Shown here piece by piece: positions 12,180-23,618 of a stretch of 64,000 bases of DNA (its first letter is position 1; every line of letters starts with the position of its first letter). Below the pieces are notes generated by a model that worked only from the letters and a program-made list of their open reading frames with translations, was not told where the DNA came from and searched no databases. This stretch comes from Cytospora piceicola (Eukaryota; Ascomycota; Sordariomycetes; Diaporthales; Cytosporaceae). The stretch covers positions 302,215 through 366,214 of the forward strand of contig JALQBC010000041.1 in assembly GCA_023375675.1 (NCBI GenBank). The letters are read 5' to 3'. The position numbers and the translations under genes were made by a program.

Positions 12180-13369
12180 TTACCACGTGCCAGCGCCAAC
12201 CCACGCGTTGTCGATGGTGCCCTTCGCAGAAGTATCAGCTCCGGCATCGTTCCAGTCGTCACCGCCAGCATCAGCAGCACCATCCATCTGCTGAGAGTCC
12301 CAACCGCCACCCGCCGTCACCGCAGCAGGCTGAACATCAACCGAGTCCCAGCCTTCGTCGGCGCCCATGCCGCCGCTCGTCAGAGCAGCAGAGGCCTCAG
12401 CATCACGGAGGCGCTTCTTCTCTTCACGCTTGCCCTCGATGAACTCCTTCTTCTTCTGAAACTGGTTGCGGAGGTCCTCGTCCAGCTTGGGATAGTCGAT
12501 GCGCATCTGCTCCAGGAAGCTTACGTACTCGTCATACTCGGGCTCGTCAAGCTTCTTGGTCCACCAAGCTTCGAAAATTGAGATGGCGGCGATCTCCTGC
12601 AGGTCGTCAGGGTACTCAAGGTCAGTCTGGTCGTAGATCCGCTCGACGAGGTCCAGGTCGATGATATGCTTGCGAGCGTAGCCGGGAGCACGCTGAAATT
12701 CGTCAGTCACTTGCAATCTATGACCGCAGGGAACAGCACAAACCTTCTTCAGACCAGCCTGGAGAGAGCCCTCGGGGATCTTCAGGAAGTTGGCCGTGGC
12801 GATGACCTCAAGAAGAACGTGGAGCTGGTGCGAATTCTCGTCGATCTGTGCTTCTCTGTCAGGCAAGACGCCAGTGGTGTGCGGTGGAGGTGGGAACATT
12901 TGAGGAGCAGCGAAATACACAAGGTGGGTTTACGGTCTGATTTGACTTACGTCAGGGAACTTGACATCATTGCCCTCGTCAATGCACATGTTGATCCAGT
13001 TGAGAATGCGCTCGTAGGGCTTCGTGTTGGCTCCCTTAAGCATCAACACCTTGGAGTCAGGAGAGCGCTCCAGCTGCCTCTTCCACACCTCGCTGAAGAC
13101 CATGGCTGCATTGCGAGAGAAATCCTTGACGAGTTGCTTCACAGGCTCGTCGAAAGCAGGACGGTACCAGATCTCGATGGACCTATCCGTGCCTTCCTGA
13201 CGCTTCTCGAGGATGCTGTTGTTGAGCAAGGCATGTTTGTCAGATCGGTCGCGTCGTGGTGACGAGGAAGAGTGGCAGTCGCGGGTGGTTTAACTTACGC
13301 CTGAATGTCCTTCTGGCGAAGGCGCTTGGGCTTGTTGCCCTCATCGGCAGGCTGGGCATATCCGTCCAT
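12180..13369 (-). CDS. Conserved fungal protein with a BTB/POZ-like N-terminal half
   Basis: Four exons are inferred: 13369-13299, 13215-12951, 12845-12744 and 12692-12180. The introns have GTAAGT/GTTTGT donors, CTGAC branch sites and CAG acceptors, and all phases agree, giving 316 residues. It starts MDGYAQPADEGNKPKRLRQK. Residues about 25-150 (FSRNAAMVFSEVWKR, KPYERILNWINMCIDEG, HVLLEVIATANFLKIPEGSL) follow the hydrophobic pattern of a BTB/POZ fold, a dimerisation and protein-interaction module. The C-terminal third is Lys/Glu-rich (likely helical), then acidic with repeated Trp (GWDS, GGWDS, DDWND, NAWVGAGTW). No catalytic motif is visible. The acceptor of the second intron (12846) is the least certain. 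I do not recognise a named orthologue. Confidence 0.75.
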
Positions 13370-14977
13370 GATGAATTAATTCAGGGTTGGTTGATTGTCA
13401 AGGCAATGTGTCCAATGCTGCCCAGGTTTTGATGGGCTGATGGATGAGCTGGGAAGAGTGATGGGACTGAAGTGCCCCGGTGCTGTCCTCTAAAAAGGAA
13501 CAGACGGAAGGAAGTTTGGAGTGGAAGGCGCGGCCTTGCGGCAAAACAAAAACACCGTTTCTCTGCAAGACGGACCTGGTTGGCGTCAGGGAAGCTGTCG
13601 CTCTTGCTTGCTTCAAGTGCTGCCTGTCAGTGTCAAAGATGAACGGAGCGTTGCATCAAAACGTGCAGCAGGGCTTCCAAGGTTTACCTGGGCACTTAAC
13701 CTACAGGTATTCAAGTACCCGAGATGTACCTAGCTACGAACCTTGGGACCTTGTGAGGCAGAGTACCTAGGTGGGTAGCTACGTACCTAGGTAGGTATCC
13801 AGGCCCATCTAGTAGTAACTACCTAGGTACGTAAGTATCCAGGTAGGTACCTTCCCAGGTACTTAACTAGGTACGTATTTAGTTAAGTAGAGAAGACACA
13901 CGTGGTTGAGCCGCATATGGGTGCTTTATGATCGTGAGCAGGACAATGACAACTCTAGAACGGAACGGGAGTTTGCACCTTGATAACATGTTGGGATCAA
14001 ACCTAAGCAAATGCCATCGAATGCTGTTTGTCGCTGTTGTCTCATCGGGGATATGCAACCTGCCGTTTTCCCAACCTATGCTGTTTTGTTTGGCATCAAC
14101 TACATGTAATGAACTCTTCACCAATGAAATCCACTCTAAAGCCTCAATTGCATATAGCTGCAGGGTGACTAATAGTTGATATTCCATGTACGATTAGATT
14201 GCATTGCAACATACCGAGCAATGTAGTCAGTACTTGTGATCATATTACGAACTAAATAGGAGAAGTCTCGGAAGAAGGATAGATTTGGGACTTCCAACGA
14301 TATGAGCCTCCAATTTCCCGGCACCTACTCAAGTAGTTCCCGAAGTCCAATGACATCTGGACCTTTCTGCTACCTTACCGACATGTACTGGTCTTACCAC
14401 AACCCTAGGAAGATATGGCTGAGACACCCTCGTCGATATCCTGCGAAGACATCTTTGTTCGGGCAGAATTTGATATCCCACATCCATGGATGCAGTCGAT
14501 TAGTTCTAGCCTGCAGGATGCTTAGAACCCGTAGGAGTATTGGGCTGGAATACTGACTTCAGACAAATATATGTTAGCTCTGTAGTTCCTGAAACCAGAC
14601 ATCTGGACAGGTCACACTTAATTGCCCTGTCTTGTTCAAGTCGGCGCAAGCTGCTCTGGAAGGCTACAGTACACATGCATAGGAACTGTACGAAGACCAA
14701 TAGAGCAACACAACTTGAGACTCAACAACCGACAGCTTCCCAAGAACCAGGTGCTTCTGAAAACTATCGAAGGAGACTCCTATTTGAAAAATCGTACCCT
14801 GGCAGCATGATTAAAAAATTGAATGGAAATAATCCATCTGGGGCATCGAATCCGTGCCAATATCATGGGAGCGGGCAGATGACGGCGGCGGTACAGATGC
14901 ACATGTGGGGAAGGCACGGATAAGAAGGCAAGAAAAAAAAGAATGCCAAATGTGACAAAAGAAGAGGTTGAATACCA
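13370..14977. other. Intergenic with clustered CCTAGGTA-type motifs
   Basis: The upstream region of the BTB-like gene is followed by about 1.1 kb without a supportable gene. Bases 13690-13885 are dense in GTACCTAGGTAGG-like palindromic tetranucleotide-derived sequence. The short frames between 14280 and 14920 show no domains or splice structure. Confidence 0.5.
13690..13885. repeat. Degenerate CCTAGGTAC / AGGTACC palindromic repeat cluster
   Basis: More than ten overlapping variants of CCTAGGTA and GTAGGTACC lie within about 200 bases. Similar short clusters occur at about 21430-21490, 22000-22015 and 24758-24770 and in single copies elsewhere. Confidence 0.7.
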
Positions 14978-15049
14978 AGGTCGTATTGGGAATCGAACCC
15001 AAATCGCCAGAATCAGAATCTGAAGTGCTAACCATTACACCATACAACC
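14978..15049 (-). tRNA. tRNA-Gln (anticodon CTG)
   Basis: A 72-base cloverleaf is visible. The acceptor stem is GGTTGTA / TACGACC. The anticodon stem TCAGA/TCTGG encloses the loop TTCTGAT, giving anticodon CTG for CAG codons. The T arm is TTGGG-TTCGATT-CCCAA. It has no intron. The sequence follows eukaryotic tRNA-Gln (GGTNNNAT start, internal A box GTGTAATGGTTAGCAC). Short T runs follow on the minus strand (14957-14960, then T8 at 14933-14940) and could end RNA polymerase III transcription. Confidence 0.95.
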
Positions 15050-15430
15050 CGATTGATGAATCGAGCATTTTTGGAGGTCTTATATTGTGGTGAAAACACT
15101 AGTCGAAGAGAAACGTTTGAATATCTGACTCGCTAGCGCCCGTAGACTATCTGCTGCGCGGGTGTGTGGGTGGTGGGTGGTGGTGGTGACCTAGGGGAAG
15201 AAGTACTTACATAATCTTGTACACCTACGCTGGTACTTGGGTACTTGTACTTCTGACCCTGAGCTGCATCAACAATTTTTCGGAGGGACAGCAGCTCTAA
15301 GCGACCCCACGCGTCCACGTCCAGCAATCTGCATACAACTTCGACCACCGTAGCTTAATACTCCGGGCTCCTTCAACCCTCCTCATACCCCCTACTACTC
15401 CTTAATCTCTACCACTTCTCAACGCCCAAC
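15050..15430. other. Divergent upstream region of tRNA-Gln and CCT7
   Basis: Pyrimidine-rich sequence at about 15360-15430 directly precedes the CCT7 ATG and fits a fungal 5' leader. A GGTGGT-rich stretch lies at about 15163-15187. No further feature is seen. Confidence 0.5.
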
Positions 15431-16514
15431 ATGTCTTTCGGTGGACAGACACCTACCATTATTGTCCTCAAAGAGGGTCAGTTGCCCCTCCATCACTTCC
15501 CTCCTGGAGCTACCTTCGCAGCGTCACATGAAGGCCACCGCTAATTCCTCTCCACCATCCAGGCACCGACTCCTCTCAGGGCAAGCCTCAGATTGTCTCA
15601 AACATCAACGCGTGTCTGGCAGTCCAAGCAACGATAAAATCCACCCTCGGTCCCTATGGCGGTGACCTGTTGATGGTGGACGAGAACGGCAGGCAGACGA
15701 TTACCAACGATGGCGCAACGGTCATGAAGCTCCTGGACATTGTCCACCCCGCCGCGAGGATCCTGGTCGACATCGCGAGGTCACAAGATGCCGAGGTCGG
15801 AGACGGTACGACCTCGGTCGTCGTGCTGGCCGGAGAGATCCTGAAGGAGGTCAAGGAGCACGTCGAGCAGGGTGTCAGTTCACAGACTATCATCAAGGGC
15901 CTGCGGAGAGCCTCCCAGATGGCGGTCAACAAGATCAAGGAGATTGCCGTCAGCACGGACGAGGCGAACCACAGAGAGACGCTGTGCAAGCTCGCCGCAA
16001 CGGCCATGACCAGCAAGCTGATCAAGCGGAATACGGAGTTCTTCACAAAGAGTAAGCAACGACTTGCATGGCACAGACACATACACATACACATACACAC
16101 GAGGTGGCAGGTAGACCGCGGCAGCTTCGCTAACATGATTTCGCAGTGGTTGTCGATGCCGTTCTGTCTCTCGACCAAGCCGACCTGAACGAGAAATTAA
16201 TAGGAGTCAAGAAGATCCCCGGCGGCTCCCTCACCGAGTCCCTCTTCGTCAACGGTGTGGCCTTCAAGAAGACCTTCTCCTACGCCGGCTTCGAGCAACA
16301 ACCCAAGTCCTTCACCAAGCCCAAGATCGTCTGCCTTAACGTGGAGCTCGAGCTCAAGGCCGAGAAGGACAACGCCGAGGTGCGCGTCGAGCAGGTGTCC
16401 GAGTACCAGGCCATCGTCGACGCCGAGTGGCAGATCATCTTCCAGAAGCTCGAGGCTGTCGCCAACACGGGCGCCAAGGTCGTCCTGTCCAAGCTCCCCA
16501 TCGGCGACCTCGCG

Positions 16515-16546
<32 letters not shown>

Positions 16547-17285
16547 CGCGGGCCGCGTGGCCTCGGAGGACATGGAGCGCGTGGTCCAGGCCACGGGCGC
16601 CACCATCCAGTCGACCTGCTCCGACATCCGCGCCGAGCACCTCGGCACCTGCGGCACCTTTGACGAGCGCCAGATCGGCGGCGAGCGCTTCAACTTCTTC
16701 GAGGACTGCCCCGAGGCCAACACGTGCACGCTCATGCTCCGCGGGGGCGCCGAGCAGTTCATCGCCGAGGTCGAGCGCTCCCTGCACGACGCCATCATGA
16801 TCGTCAAGCGGGCGATCCGCAACCGCACCATCGTCGGCGGCGGCGGCGCCTGCGAGATGGAGGTCTCGGCCTACCTGCACCAGTTCGCCGACAAGAACGT
16901 CCCGCACAAGCAGCAGGCCATCATCAAGTCGTTCGCCAAGGCCCTCGAGATCATCCCCCGGCAGCTGTGCGACAACGCCGGCTTCGACGCCACCGACATC
17001 CTCAACAAGCTGCGCGTGGAGCACCGCAAGGGCAGCACCTGGGCCGGCGTCGACTTCACCAACGAGGGAGTCGCCGACATGATGGAGCAGTTCGTCTGGG
17101 AGCCCGCCCTGGTCAAGGTCAACGCCATCCAGGCCGCCACCGAGGCCAGCTGCCTCATCCTCGGCGTCGACGAGACCATCCGCAACGAGGAGAGCCAGGC
17201 GCCCCAGGCGCCCGGCAAGCCGCTGCCCCCCGGAGCGGCGCAGAGGGCGTTGAGGGGACGGGGCAGGGGCATGCCCAGACGGTAA
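15431..17285 (+). CDS. CCT7: T-complex protein 1 subunit eta (CCT7, cytosolic chaperonin)
   Basis: Three exons, 15431-15476, 15563-16051 and 16147-17285, give 557 residues, close to the 543-550 usual for CCT7. It starts [16 protein letters not shown]. The equatorial ATPase domain shows [27 protein letters not shown] and [13 protein letters not shown] (about residue 94). Later come the apical domain and the second equatorial half ([31 protein letters not shown]). It ends in a basic GRGRGMPRR tail. CCT is the two-ring ATP-driven chaperonin that folds actin and tubulin. Intron 1 (donor GTCAGT) and intron 2 (donor GTAAGC, acceptor GCAG) join in phase. The second and third exons are strongly GC-biased at third positions, which creates long antisense frames without meaning. 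Confidence 0.95.
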
Positions 17286-18215
17286 GATGTCATGTGTGGG
17301 TGGGGGGGCGGATGAGAGACACGGGAGACGGGAAGATCGATGAATGAATGGCGGATGCAAAACGTCCTGTACAAGCTATGATACCTAGATCGGCGTCCAT
17401 AGATAGAAAAATGAAACGAGAAAGAGAGACCAACATGGAAGGTAGCCACTCGAGGTGTCAGTCAGTGTATGTGACCGGTCTCGTCAACGGGCACAGGTCA
17501 AATCTGAGACCACGAGGCAGCGAGAACCTAAGAGCACCCCTTGATGGGAAAGCCACACCGCAAATCTAGAATGGATCACTCCAAATACATGAACGCCATT
17601 TTTTTTCAACGTTCGGTTGACGATAGTAGGTTGCACTTCTGTATACGAGTCTTATTCATATTCAAAACTATCCCATCCATCCCATGTTGAAATATGTAGC
17701 TGCAACCTTCCCAAGTAAACGGAGACGAAAGCTGGAATACGCTGCTAAATAAGAAAACCATCACAGCCATCCACCGATTCAAGAGGACGGGGAGGGGTGC
17801 GCGTCGGCAAACGGGGGCGTCATGGCAACGAAAGGAAAAAAAAAAACCCTCATGGTCTAATATTTCCCACTAACGCCCCGCCCGTTTCCCTCTCCTTTGT
17901 TTTGTCATGAACCAGCCAAATGAGGAAAAAAGACCGACCTGGTCCTGGAGATATCCAAAGATAAACACTGAAGAAGAAGAAAAAGAGAAGAAGAAAAGGA
18001 GAAGGAAACGCAAGAAGAGAAAGATACGCGCCAGCTTCCCAGTCCAAATCCGACACCCCCGGACATCGTGCAATGTGTATCCGTTGCCTCCACTAACCCA
18101 GCTTCCGTCCTTTAGATATGAAATATTCGTTGCTGAGTTCCCAGACTGGCATCAAACGCATGCTCGCTTGCTTGCTTTGCTTGCTCGCTCATAAAAAAAA
18201 CCTCCCACCTCTCAA
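17286..18215. other. Convergent 3' region between CCT7 and the zinc-finger gene
   Basis: The two flanking genes are transcribed toward each other. The interval should contain both 3' UTRs. It has poly-A runs (17826-17837) and an A/G-rich stretch at about 17967-18025. No gene is supported. Confidence 0.5.
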
Positions 18216-20209
18216 TCAGACTAACCCGTTATCGACAAAATTATCATCAATAAATATCAGATCCTCCAGCCACTCATCCCCAGGCGGCCCGCACAGCATA
18301 TTATCCCCATCGCCATTCTCGCCTATACCGATCGAGCTCGACGGCATAGGCGAGGGGCTCAGCTCGTCCTCCAGCGGACTCGGCGCCAGCCCGCCCGAGT
18401 TGGACGAGAACTCCCCGTCGCGCGTCGGCGAGGGGCTCGGCTCCAGGTCCGGCGGGGCGAGGTGCTCCATGTCCATCCCCATCCTCGGCAGGCCGTCCAT
18501 CCCGGTCATGTCGATCTCCTCGGTGGTGTCGTCGTTCCTCCCGCCCATGGGCGCAAAGTTCGCACTGGGGTGGTGGATGCCGTTGAGCTGCGGCTGGCTC
18601 AGGTCACTAGCCGTTATCGACGGGGGGGCGTTGGTGTCGCCAGCGCCAGGGACCCCGTCCTTCTTCTTCGGCGGCCTGCCCCGTTTTGCGGGCTCCTTGC
18701 GCTTCGTGCCCGGCGGCGCGCCGATGCAGTTGCCCCTGCCCTGGTGCCGGTGCAGGGCGTCCGCACGGCTGAAATCCCTGCCGCACGGGCAGACCCACTT
18801 CTTGTGCACATCATGAGTCCTTAAATGCCGCCGCAGGTCGTGGGACCGTACGAACAACTTGTTGCAGAAGCCGTAGGGACATTTGTACTGCCGGTCGTCC
18901 AGATGCGTCTGGATGTGCGCCTTGCAGTTCTCCTTGCGCTCGAAAAACTGCCCACAGGTCTTCTCCTCGCAGGACCCATCCTTGTTGGTCACCTGGTCGA
19001 TCCACTTGCATATGTACTTTTTGGTGTTGTCGGCCCCCTGAGAGGAGGACTGGCCGGAGGGGTCCGTCTCGCCGATGAGGGCGGAGATCTCTTCTGGCTT
19101 GACCGTCGACTCGACGCGGTACTGTTCCATATCCCCGTCCGCGAGACTGACTACGCTGTTGATGCTTGCGAGACTTTGCGTCCGCTGGTGGGCACGCATC
19201 CGCCGGGTTGGGCTTGGTGATTGTCGGCTGCGTTCGGGAGAGCGGGCGCCTCGCGGGGTCTGGACCGGACGGAGGTCTGGGGCGTTCTGCAAGAGGTTGC
19301 CATGGGGGTGCGAACTGGCGTGGGAGAAGCTCTGGCGGGTTGGTGACGGTTCGGGGGTTCGGATAAAGGCTTCCAAGATGGATTCGCGAGTTGGAGAGGG
19401 TTGTCGTGCGTTCAGCAGGGACTCTTTCAGGGGGTTGGTGTGATGCGTGGGTGATGCTTCGGGAGTTGAAACGTGGCACTCTCTGAAGCTCTCCCTCGTC
19501 GGAGAGCGTTGTGGTGTGCCGAGATAAGAGTTCATCCGGGAGTTCTGGTCGTGCATGGGAGTGAAACTGCTGTGTAATGGAGATGCTGTCCTGGATGGTA
19601 ATAGGGACTCAGGCGGCCCAGAGAATGGGTTGTTGGGAAAGGGGAAGCCGCTCTGCCGTGGAGATGGCACGGGGGAGTCGTACAGGGAGCCGCCCAGAGG
19701 CCCTCCAAAGCCGGACAGGTCGAAGTTGGTAAACTCCTCGTTCAGATTGTCCAAGGCTGTTCGGGGGGATGACAGGACGGGTGAGTAGTATGCTGCGGCT
19801 GTGTCAGCGAGGATGGCAACATGGTCTCGGCGAGCCGATAAGGATACATACCCATGTTCTCGTTGAAGCCGCTGCTCTGGGCAAAGACATCGCCGACTCC
19901 CATCAGGCCTGTGGGATTCGTGGCCAAGGGGCTCTGGAGATAGACAGGCGGACGCAGCTGGTGATTATTCGGAGTGCGCGGAAGGTTGTGCAGAGCGCTT
20001 AGGCTCTGACCTCGGCGATGATGTGACGGGGTTGAAGGCATGGCTGCTGCATGTGGTGGCATCTGCTGGAAATGATTGAACTCGTTATCCTGGCCTTGAC
20101 CTTGGGTTTGACCTTGGGTTTGACCTTGGCCATGCCCTTGCTGGGGATGTTCAAACTTGAGGGGTGAACCAGACCACATGATGGTGTTCTGTTCGTTCTG
20201 TGTTTCCAA
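18216..20209 (-). CDS. SWI5/ACE2-type C2H2 zinc-finger transcription factor
   Basis: Two exons, 20209-19852 and 19792-18216, give 644 residues. The 59-base intron has donor GTATGT, a CTGAC branch and a GCAG acceptor. The C-terminal half carries three adjacent C2H2 fingers, with segments CKWIDQ...CGQFFERKENCKAHIQTH, YKCPYGFCNKLFVRSHDLRRH and WVCPCGRDFSRADALHRH. A basic KRGRPPKKK patch follows. This order, including the CPCG third finger and the RGRP tail, is that of yeast Swi5/Ace2, cell-cycle regulators of late-mitosis and septation genes. The N-terminus has a GQGQTQGQ repeat. The middle has many SP/TP sites (repeated SPTRES/SPTRQS), possible cyclin-dependent kinase targets. The C-terminus is acidic. 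The exact orthologue is uncertain. Confidence 0.88.
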
Positions 20210-22055
20210 GATTCATGAGAAGTCAGTCTCAAAACGTTAAAACGGGAAATACGGTCGCAGTCGTTGGTCCGGTTGGTCGTTGGTCGTTGGTAATGTGTGG
20301 TGGAGTAAACAAAACGCGAGACACTCAGGTGGGATGAGATGGAACTGCAGCAGCTAAAAAAAGGAAAAAAACCATGTCGGAGCAGGCATCACTATCATCT
20401 TCCGGCCTGATTGGATATTCGCATTTGATGTTGCATGTATATTTCCGTACGGATCCGCAATCAGCTTGGTCGGGAAAACGCTCTGTCAACATTGCGATCA
20501 GTTGTTGCTCCGCAACTGCTCCGCACCAGTCTCCGCAACGACGCGGGTATATACAGGGCGTCCTGGGCGTATACGGGCACGCCGAGACCGTTTCGTGACC
20601 AAAGCTCGCATGCAGCCAGGGCAGCCAGTGCAGCGCGACTGGCGGGCTGGCAGGACTGGCAGACTGGCAGGACTGGCAGCGCGTTTGCAGAGAGTGCAGC
20701 GGCGCTAAAACGTACCCGCTTGCAACGTCAAGATCCTTGCATCCTTGTTTGGAGAATGGAGCCCACAAAACGGAGTGCCAGGATGCCTCCAAGCTGCAGG
20801 CACCTGGGACAATCTGTATTTAGCGTTTGTGCCCAGGTGTGCTTAGCCTGCCAGTCCTGCTGAGTTACGGATACCTACGCAGGTACGTAGCCCAGCAGTC
20901 CCTGGCAGCCCCGGGCAGCCCCTGGCAAAATCCACTGGAGGTCCCCTAGCAGTACCCAGCAAGTCTCGGGGTACTGCCAGTACTGCCCGCAGGTTATTGT
21001 TTACCGACAACCCAAAAACAACCTTGGAACCTTGGAACCCGAAAAACAGCCCCAAAAACAGGCCATTGCATCATCGAGCAACAAGCTTTCCCTCTTGAGC
21101 CATTGGCGCAGCTGCAAATCGACAACAATGGACCCGCAACGCCCCCCTCAACAGCTCCATCTTCACCGAGCAAACGCGACATGAAACGCGCCTGAACACA
21201 ACTCACTCGGCCGAAGGTCTCACCGCCTGTATGTGTACTGTGTATTTTTCATGATTTTTCCGTACTTCCTGATCTTGATTTTCAAGACTTTTTTCAAAGC
21301 CGGAGCCCGAGGCCTGATGTGTCATGTGATGAAGTAAACTGACATCAGATGTTAGGTACCGTGCAGTTGGGTCCCCCTTCTCAACCGAACAAGGCCCTTC
21401 AATATCGAATGAGGCTCTCCGTTTCCCCTGTGTACCTAGGCACGTGTACCAACCTACCTGACTTAAGTAGGTCGGTACCTAGGTACTGCTAGCTTCCTGG
21501 TCACTCCCGACGAGGATCACCCTCGGAGCCGGGAACTCTCTTAGTACAGATTCTGCCCGGTCGACCGTTCCTTGTCCGTTCCACCGACATTTGCACCTGC
21601 ACCTGCATCTGCATCTGCATTTGCTTTTACATCGGCATTTGCATTCAGGGTAAACGACCCTTCCCTACCACGCCAGGCACGCCTCACCCTACCTCAGCAG
21701 CTGCTGCTGGTGCTGAAGAAGAGGATAGGCGGGTCTGGCATGTGCCACAACATGTTATAGGTAGTAGCCTAGGTACCCTAGAGCAACGACTAAAATGCTG
21801 CCGTCTCACGGTCTTGACGTTACTAGCCGCGTGATTGGGCCTCGCGAGTCCTGACATCACTAGCCGTACGTGATCTGAACAGGAGCTCAGATTTTGGGGG
21901 AGGCACGGAATGAACACCAAGGCAACCAAGGGCAGTCCTGTCTTATAATGCCAAGCTCATCGGGAAATACGCCTTTTCCGTCTGCCTGTCTGCCTGTCTA
22001 CAATACCTAGGTAGTTCTCTGCCTATCACGTCTGCAATCAGTGAACCTCATAACC
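20210..22055. other. Divergent 1.8 kb upstream region of the zinc-finger and wax-synthase genes
   Basis: No gene is supported. About 20605-20985 is rich in imperfect CTGGCAG / CTGCCAG units. About 21590-21650 has TGCACC/TGCATC/TGCATT hexamer repeats. About 21430-21490 and 22000-22015 carry CCTAGGTA-type motifs. The length suggests a large regulatory region for the zinc-finger gene. Confidence 0.5.
20605..20985. repeat. Imperfect CTGGCAG / GGCAGACTGG repeat cluster
   Basis: At 20635-20692 GGACTGGCAG-like units follow each other directly. Inverted-sense versions (CCTGGCAGCC, CTGCCAGTACTGCC) recur to 20985. It lies upstream of the zinc-finger gene, and its meaning is unknown. Confidence 0.6.
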
Positions 22056-23618
22056 ATGTTCCCATTTGACCTCTTGCAGCAACTCACGAATGCTGCCCCG
22101 AGGCCGGGCCTTCATCCCGATCCAGGGACGACGCCCCTGACTTTGGAAGCTGCCATTTGTCCGCCTCTGCTCTACTACGTGGCTCTTCTTTTCCTCCCTC
22201 CCTCTCCTCCTTCTGCCGTGGAGACGACAGCACTCAAGCTGCTGCGCAATGGTCTTGCTCTTCTGGCAGGCTTCCTCTTCCTCCGTCTACCTCTGGCTTA
22301 CCACGTTCCCCAGAGCGTCGGCCTGACATACCAGCTTGGTCTGGTAGGTTTATACGGCAGCGCACGTGTATTGGATGCCTTCTTCATCTCACCGTACCTG
22401 TTCGGGCATATCCCTCGGCGGGTAGGGTACAAACATGAATCCCGCGTCGGCACGCCCATTTTGGAAGGCTTCAGGGACGTTAGGAAGGACAACAGAGCCG
22501 GCAAGCCCACTAACAACAAGCCGATCCCCAGAGCCATTGGTGACGATGCTGCGGTCTCTGGCGCACCCAAGCCTTCACCGGACAACACCACCTCGTCCTC
22601 GGCCACCGACCTTATGGACAATGTGAAGGTCGCCTTTGATGAGTCCTACTTTCTCCTCCACAAAACCGTCAGCGGTCCCGATCAGAAACCTGTGACCGAG
22701 TACGCTAGGACCGAGGACGGCTGGCCACACTCCTTCCTCGACCGTGCTTCCTGGGCACTGGAACTCGAGCTCTCGATGCGGGGCGTCGGGTTCACGTGGT
22801 CCACAGCAGATGTCCGTCACACACGTAAAACGTGGCTGCCCACGGTGCAAAACCGCCTGCACAGCATTTGCCTGCGCGTCATCCCAACCCTAGGGCTGTG
22901 CTTCATGACCGTCCGGACAATATATCTTCGCTATGACCTGCAGGATGTTGACCAAGCCGCCTGGGGAGGTGGCCAGGAGTGGGTAGACCTGTTCGACACC
23001 CGGCTACCCTTCCCTATCCAGCTCCTCCTGACAGCGGCTCTGGGTGCTTTCCTTATGGCGGCCTTCTCCCTCGCACATTCCGCCTTCGCCATCCTCTGCA
23101 GCCCTCTGGCCCCCCACGCCCTTGCCTACTTCCCTCCCTTGTATACCAGGCGCACTTGGGACATCACCTCCGTGAGGCAGTTCTGGAGTTACGGCTGGCA
23201 CCGTCTGTTCGCGCGCCTCTTCCTCGTCTACGGGATCTGGCCGGGAGAATGGCTAGAACGGAAACTTACAGGGAAGAGAAGCGACGAGCCGGCGGACGTG
23301 GGCAAGGTGATGGGTGGGTTTCTCAGTAGCGCTCTTTGTCATAGCTTCGCAGTTAGGGGGGTGCTGGGTGGGGAATGGCGGAGGGCGACGGGAGAGGCCT
23401 CATTTTTTGGCGTCAATGGCATGGCGGTTGTGATCGAGGAGGTCATCAAAAGGGCGGTCATGAGAGCGAGGAAGAGAAGAGGTGATGGCAGGCTGGAGAG
23501 ATGGTATGATGTGTACGTAGGACGGATATGGTGGATTTGTGTGTTGCTGGTGAGTGGGAGAGATTTTGCTAGGGGATGGGTGAATGCAGGGTTGGTCAGG
23601 GAGATGAGTGCCATGTAG
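22056..23618 (+). CDS. Wax-synthase-domain membrane acyltransferase (MBOAT-like)
   Basis: A single-exon gene of 520 residues. I start at the ATG at 22056 (MFPFDLL) because the frame before it has only a GTG. Hydrophobic segments lie near residues 35-50, 62-80, 275-300, 325-355 and 490-510. The C-terminal half has the features of fungal wax-synthase-domain proteins: ITSVRQFWSYGWHRLF, then an invariant-type His in FLSSALCHSF, within a hydrophobic setting, then FFGVNGMAVVIEEVI. Family members transfer acyl groups from CoA to lipid or terpenoid alcohols at the endoplasmic reticulum. The substrate cannot be told. The genes around it give no biosynthetic context. Confidence 0.82.
   Translation: MFPFDLLQQLTNAAPRPGLHPDPGTTPLTLEAAICPPLLYYVALLFLPPSPPSAVETTALKLLRNGLALLAGFLFLRLPLAYHVPQSVGLTYQLGLVGLYGSARVLDAFFISPYLFGHIPRRVGYKHESRVGTPILEGFRDVRKDNRAGKPTNNKPIPRAIGDDAAVSGAPKPSPDNTTSSSATDLMDNVKVAFDESYFLLHKTVSGPDQKPVTEYARTEDGWPHSFLDRASWALELELSMRGVGFTWSTADVRHTRKTWLPTVQNRLHSICLRVIPTLGLCFMTVRTIYLRYDLQDVDQAAWGGGQEWVDLFDTRLPFPIQLLLTAALGAFLMAAFSLAHSAFAILCSPLAPHALAYFPPLYTRRTWDITSVRQFWSYGWHRLFARLFLVYGIWPGEWLERKLTGKRSDEPADVGKVMGGFLSSALCHSFAVRGVLGGEWRRATGEASFFGVNGMAVVIEEVIKRAVMRARKRRGDGRLERWYDVYVGRIWWICVLLVSGRDFARGWVNAGLVREMSAM

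Noticed and set aside
16197..17360. Long antisense frame (387 codons) over CCT7
   Set aside because: Caused by GC-rich third positions of the CCT7 exons. No domain, and it runs across a confirmed coding exon.
20605..20985. Autoregulatory SWI5/ACE2 sites (CCAGC) upstream of the zinc-finger gene
   Set aside because: CCAGC cores are present, but the preceding bases do not fit the RRCCAGC consensus and the density follows the local CTGGCAG repeat.
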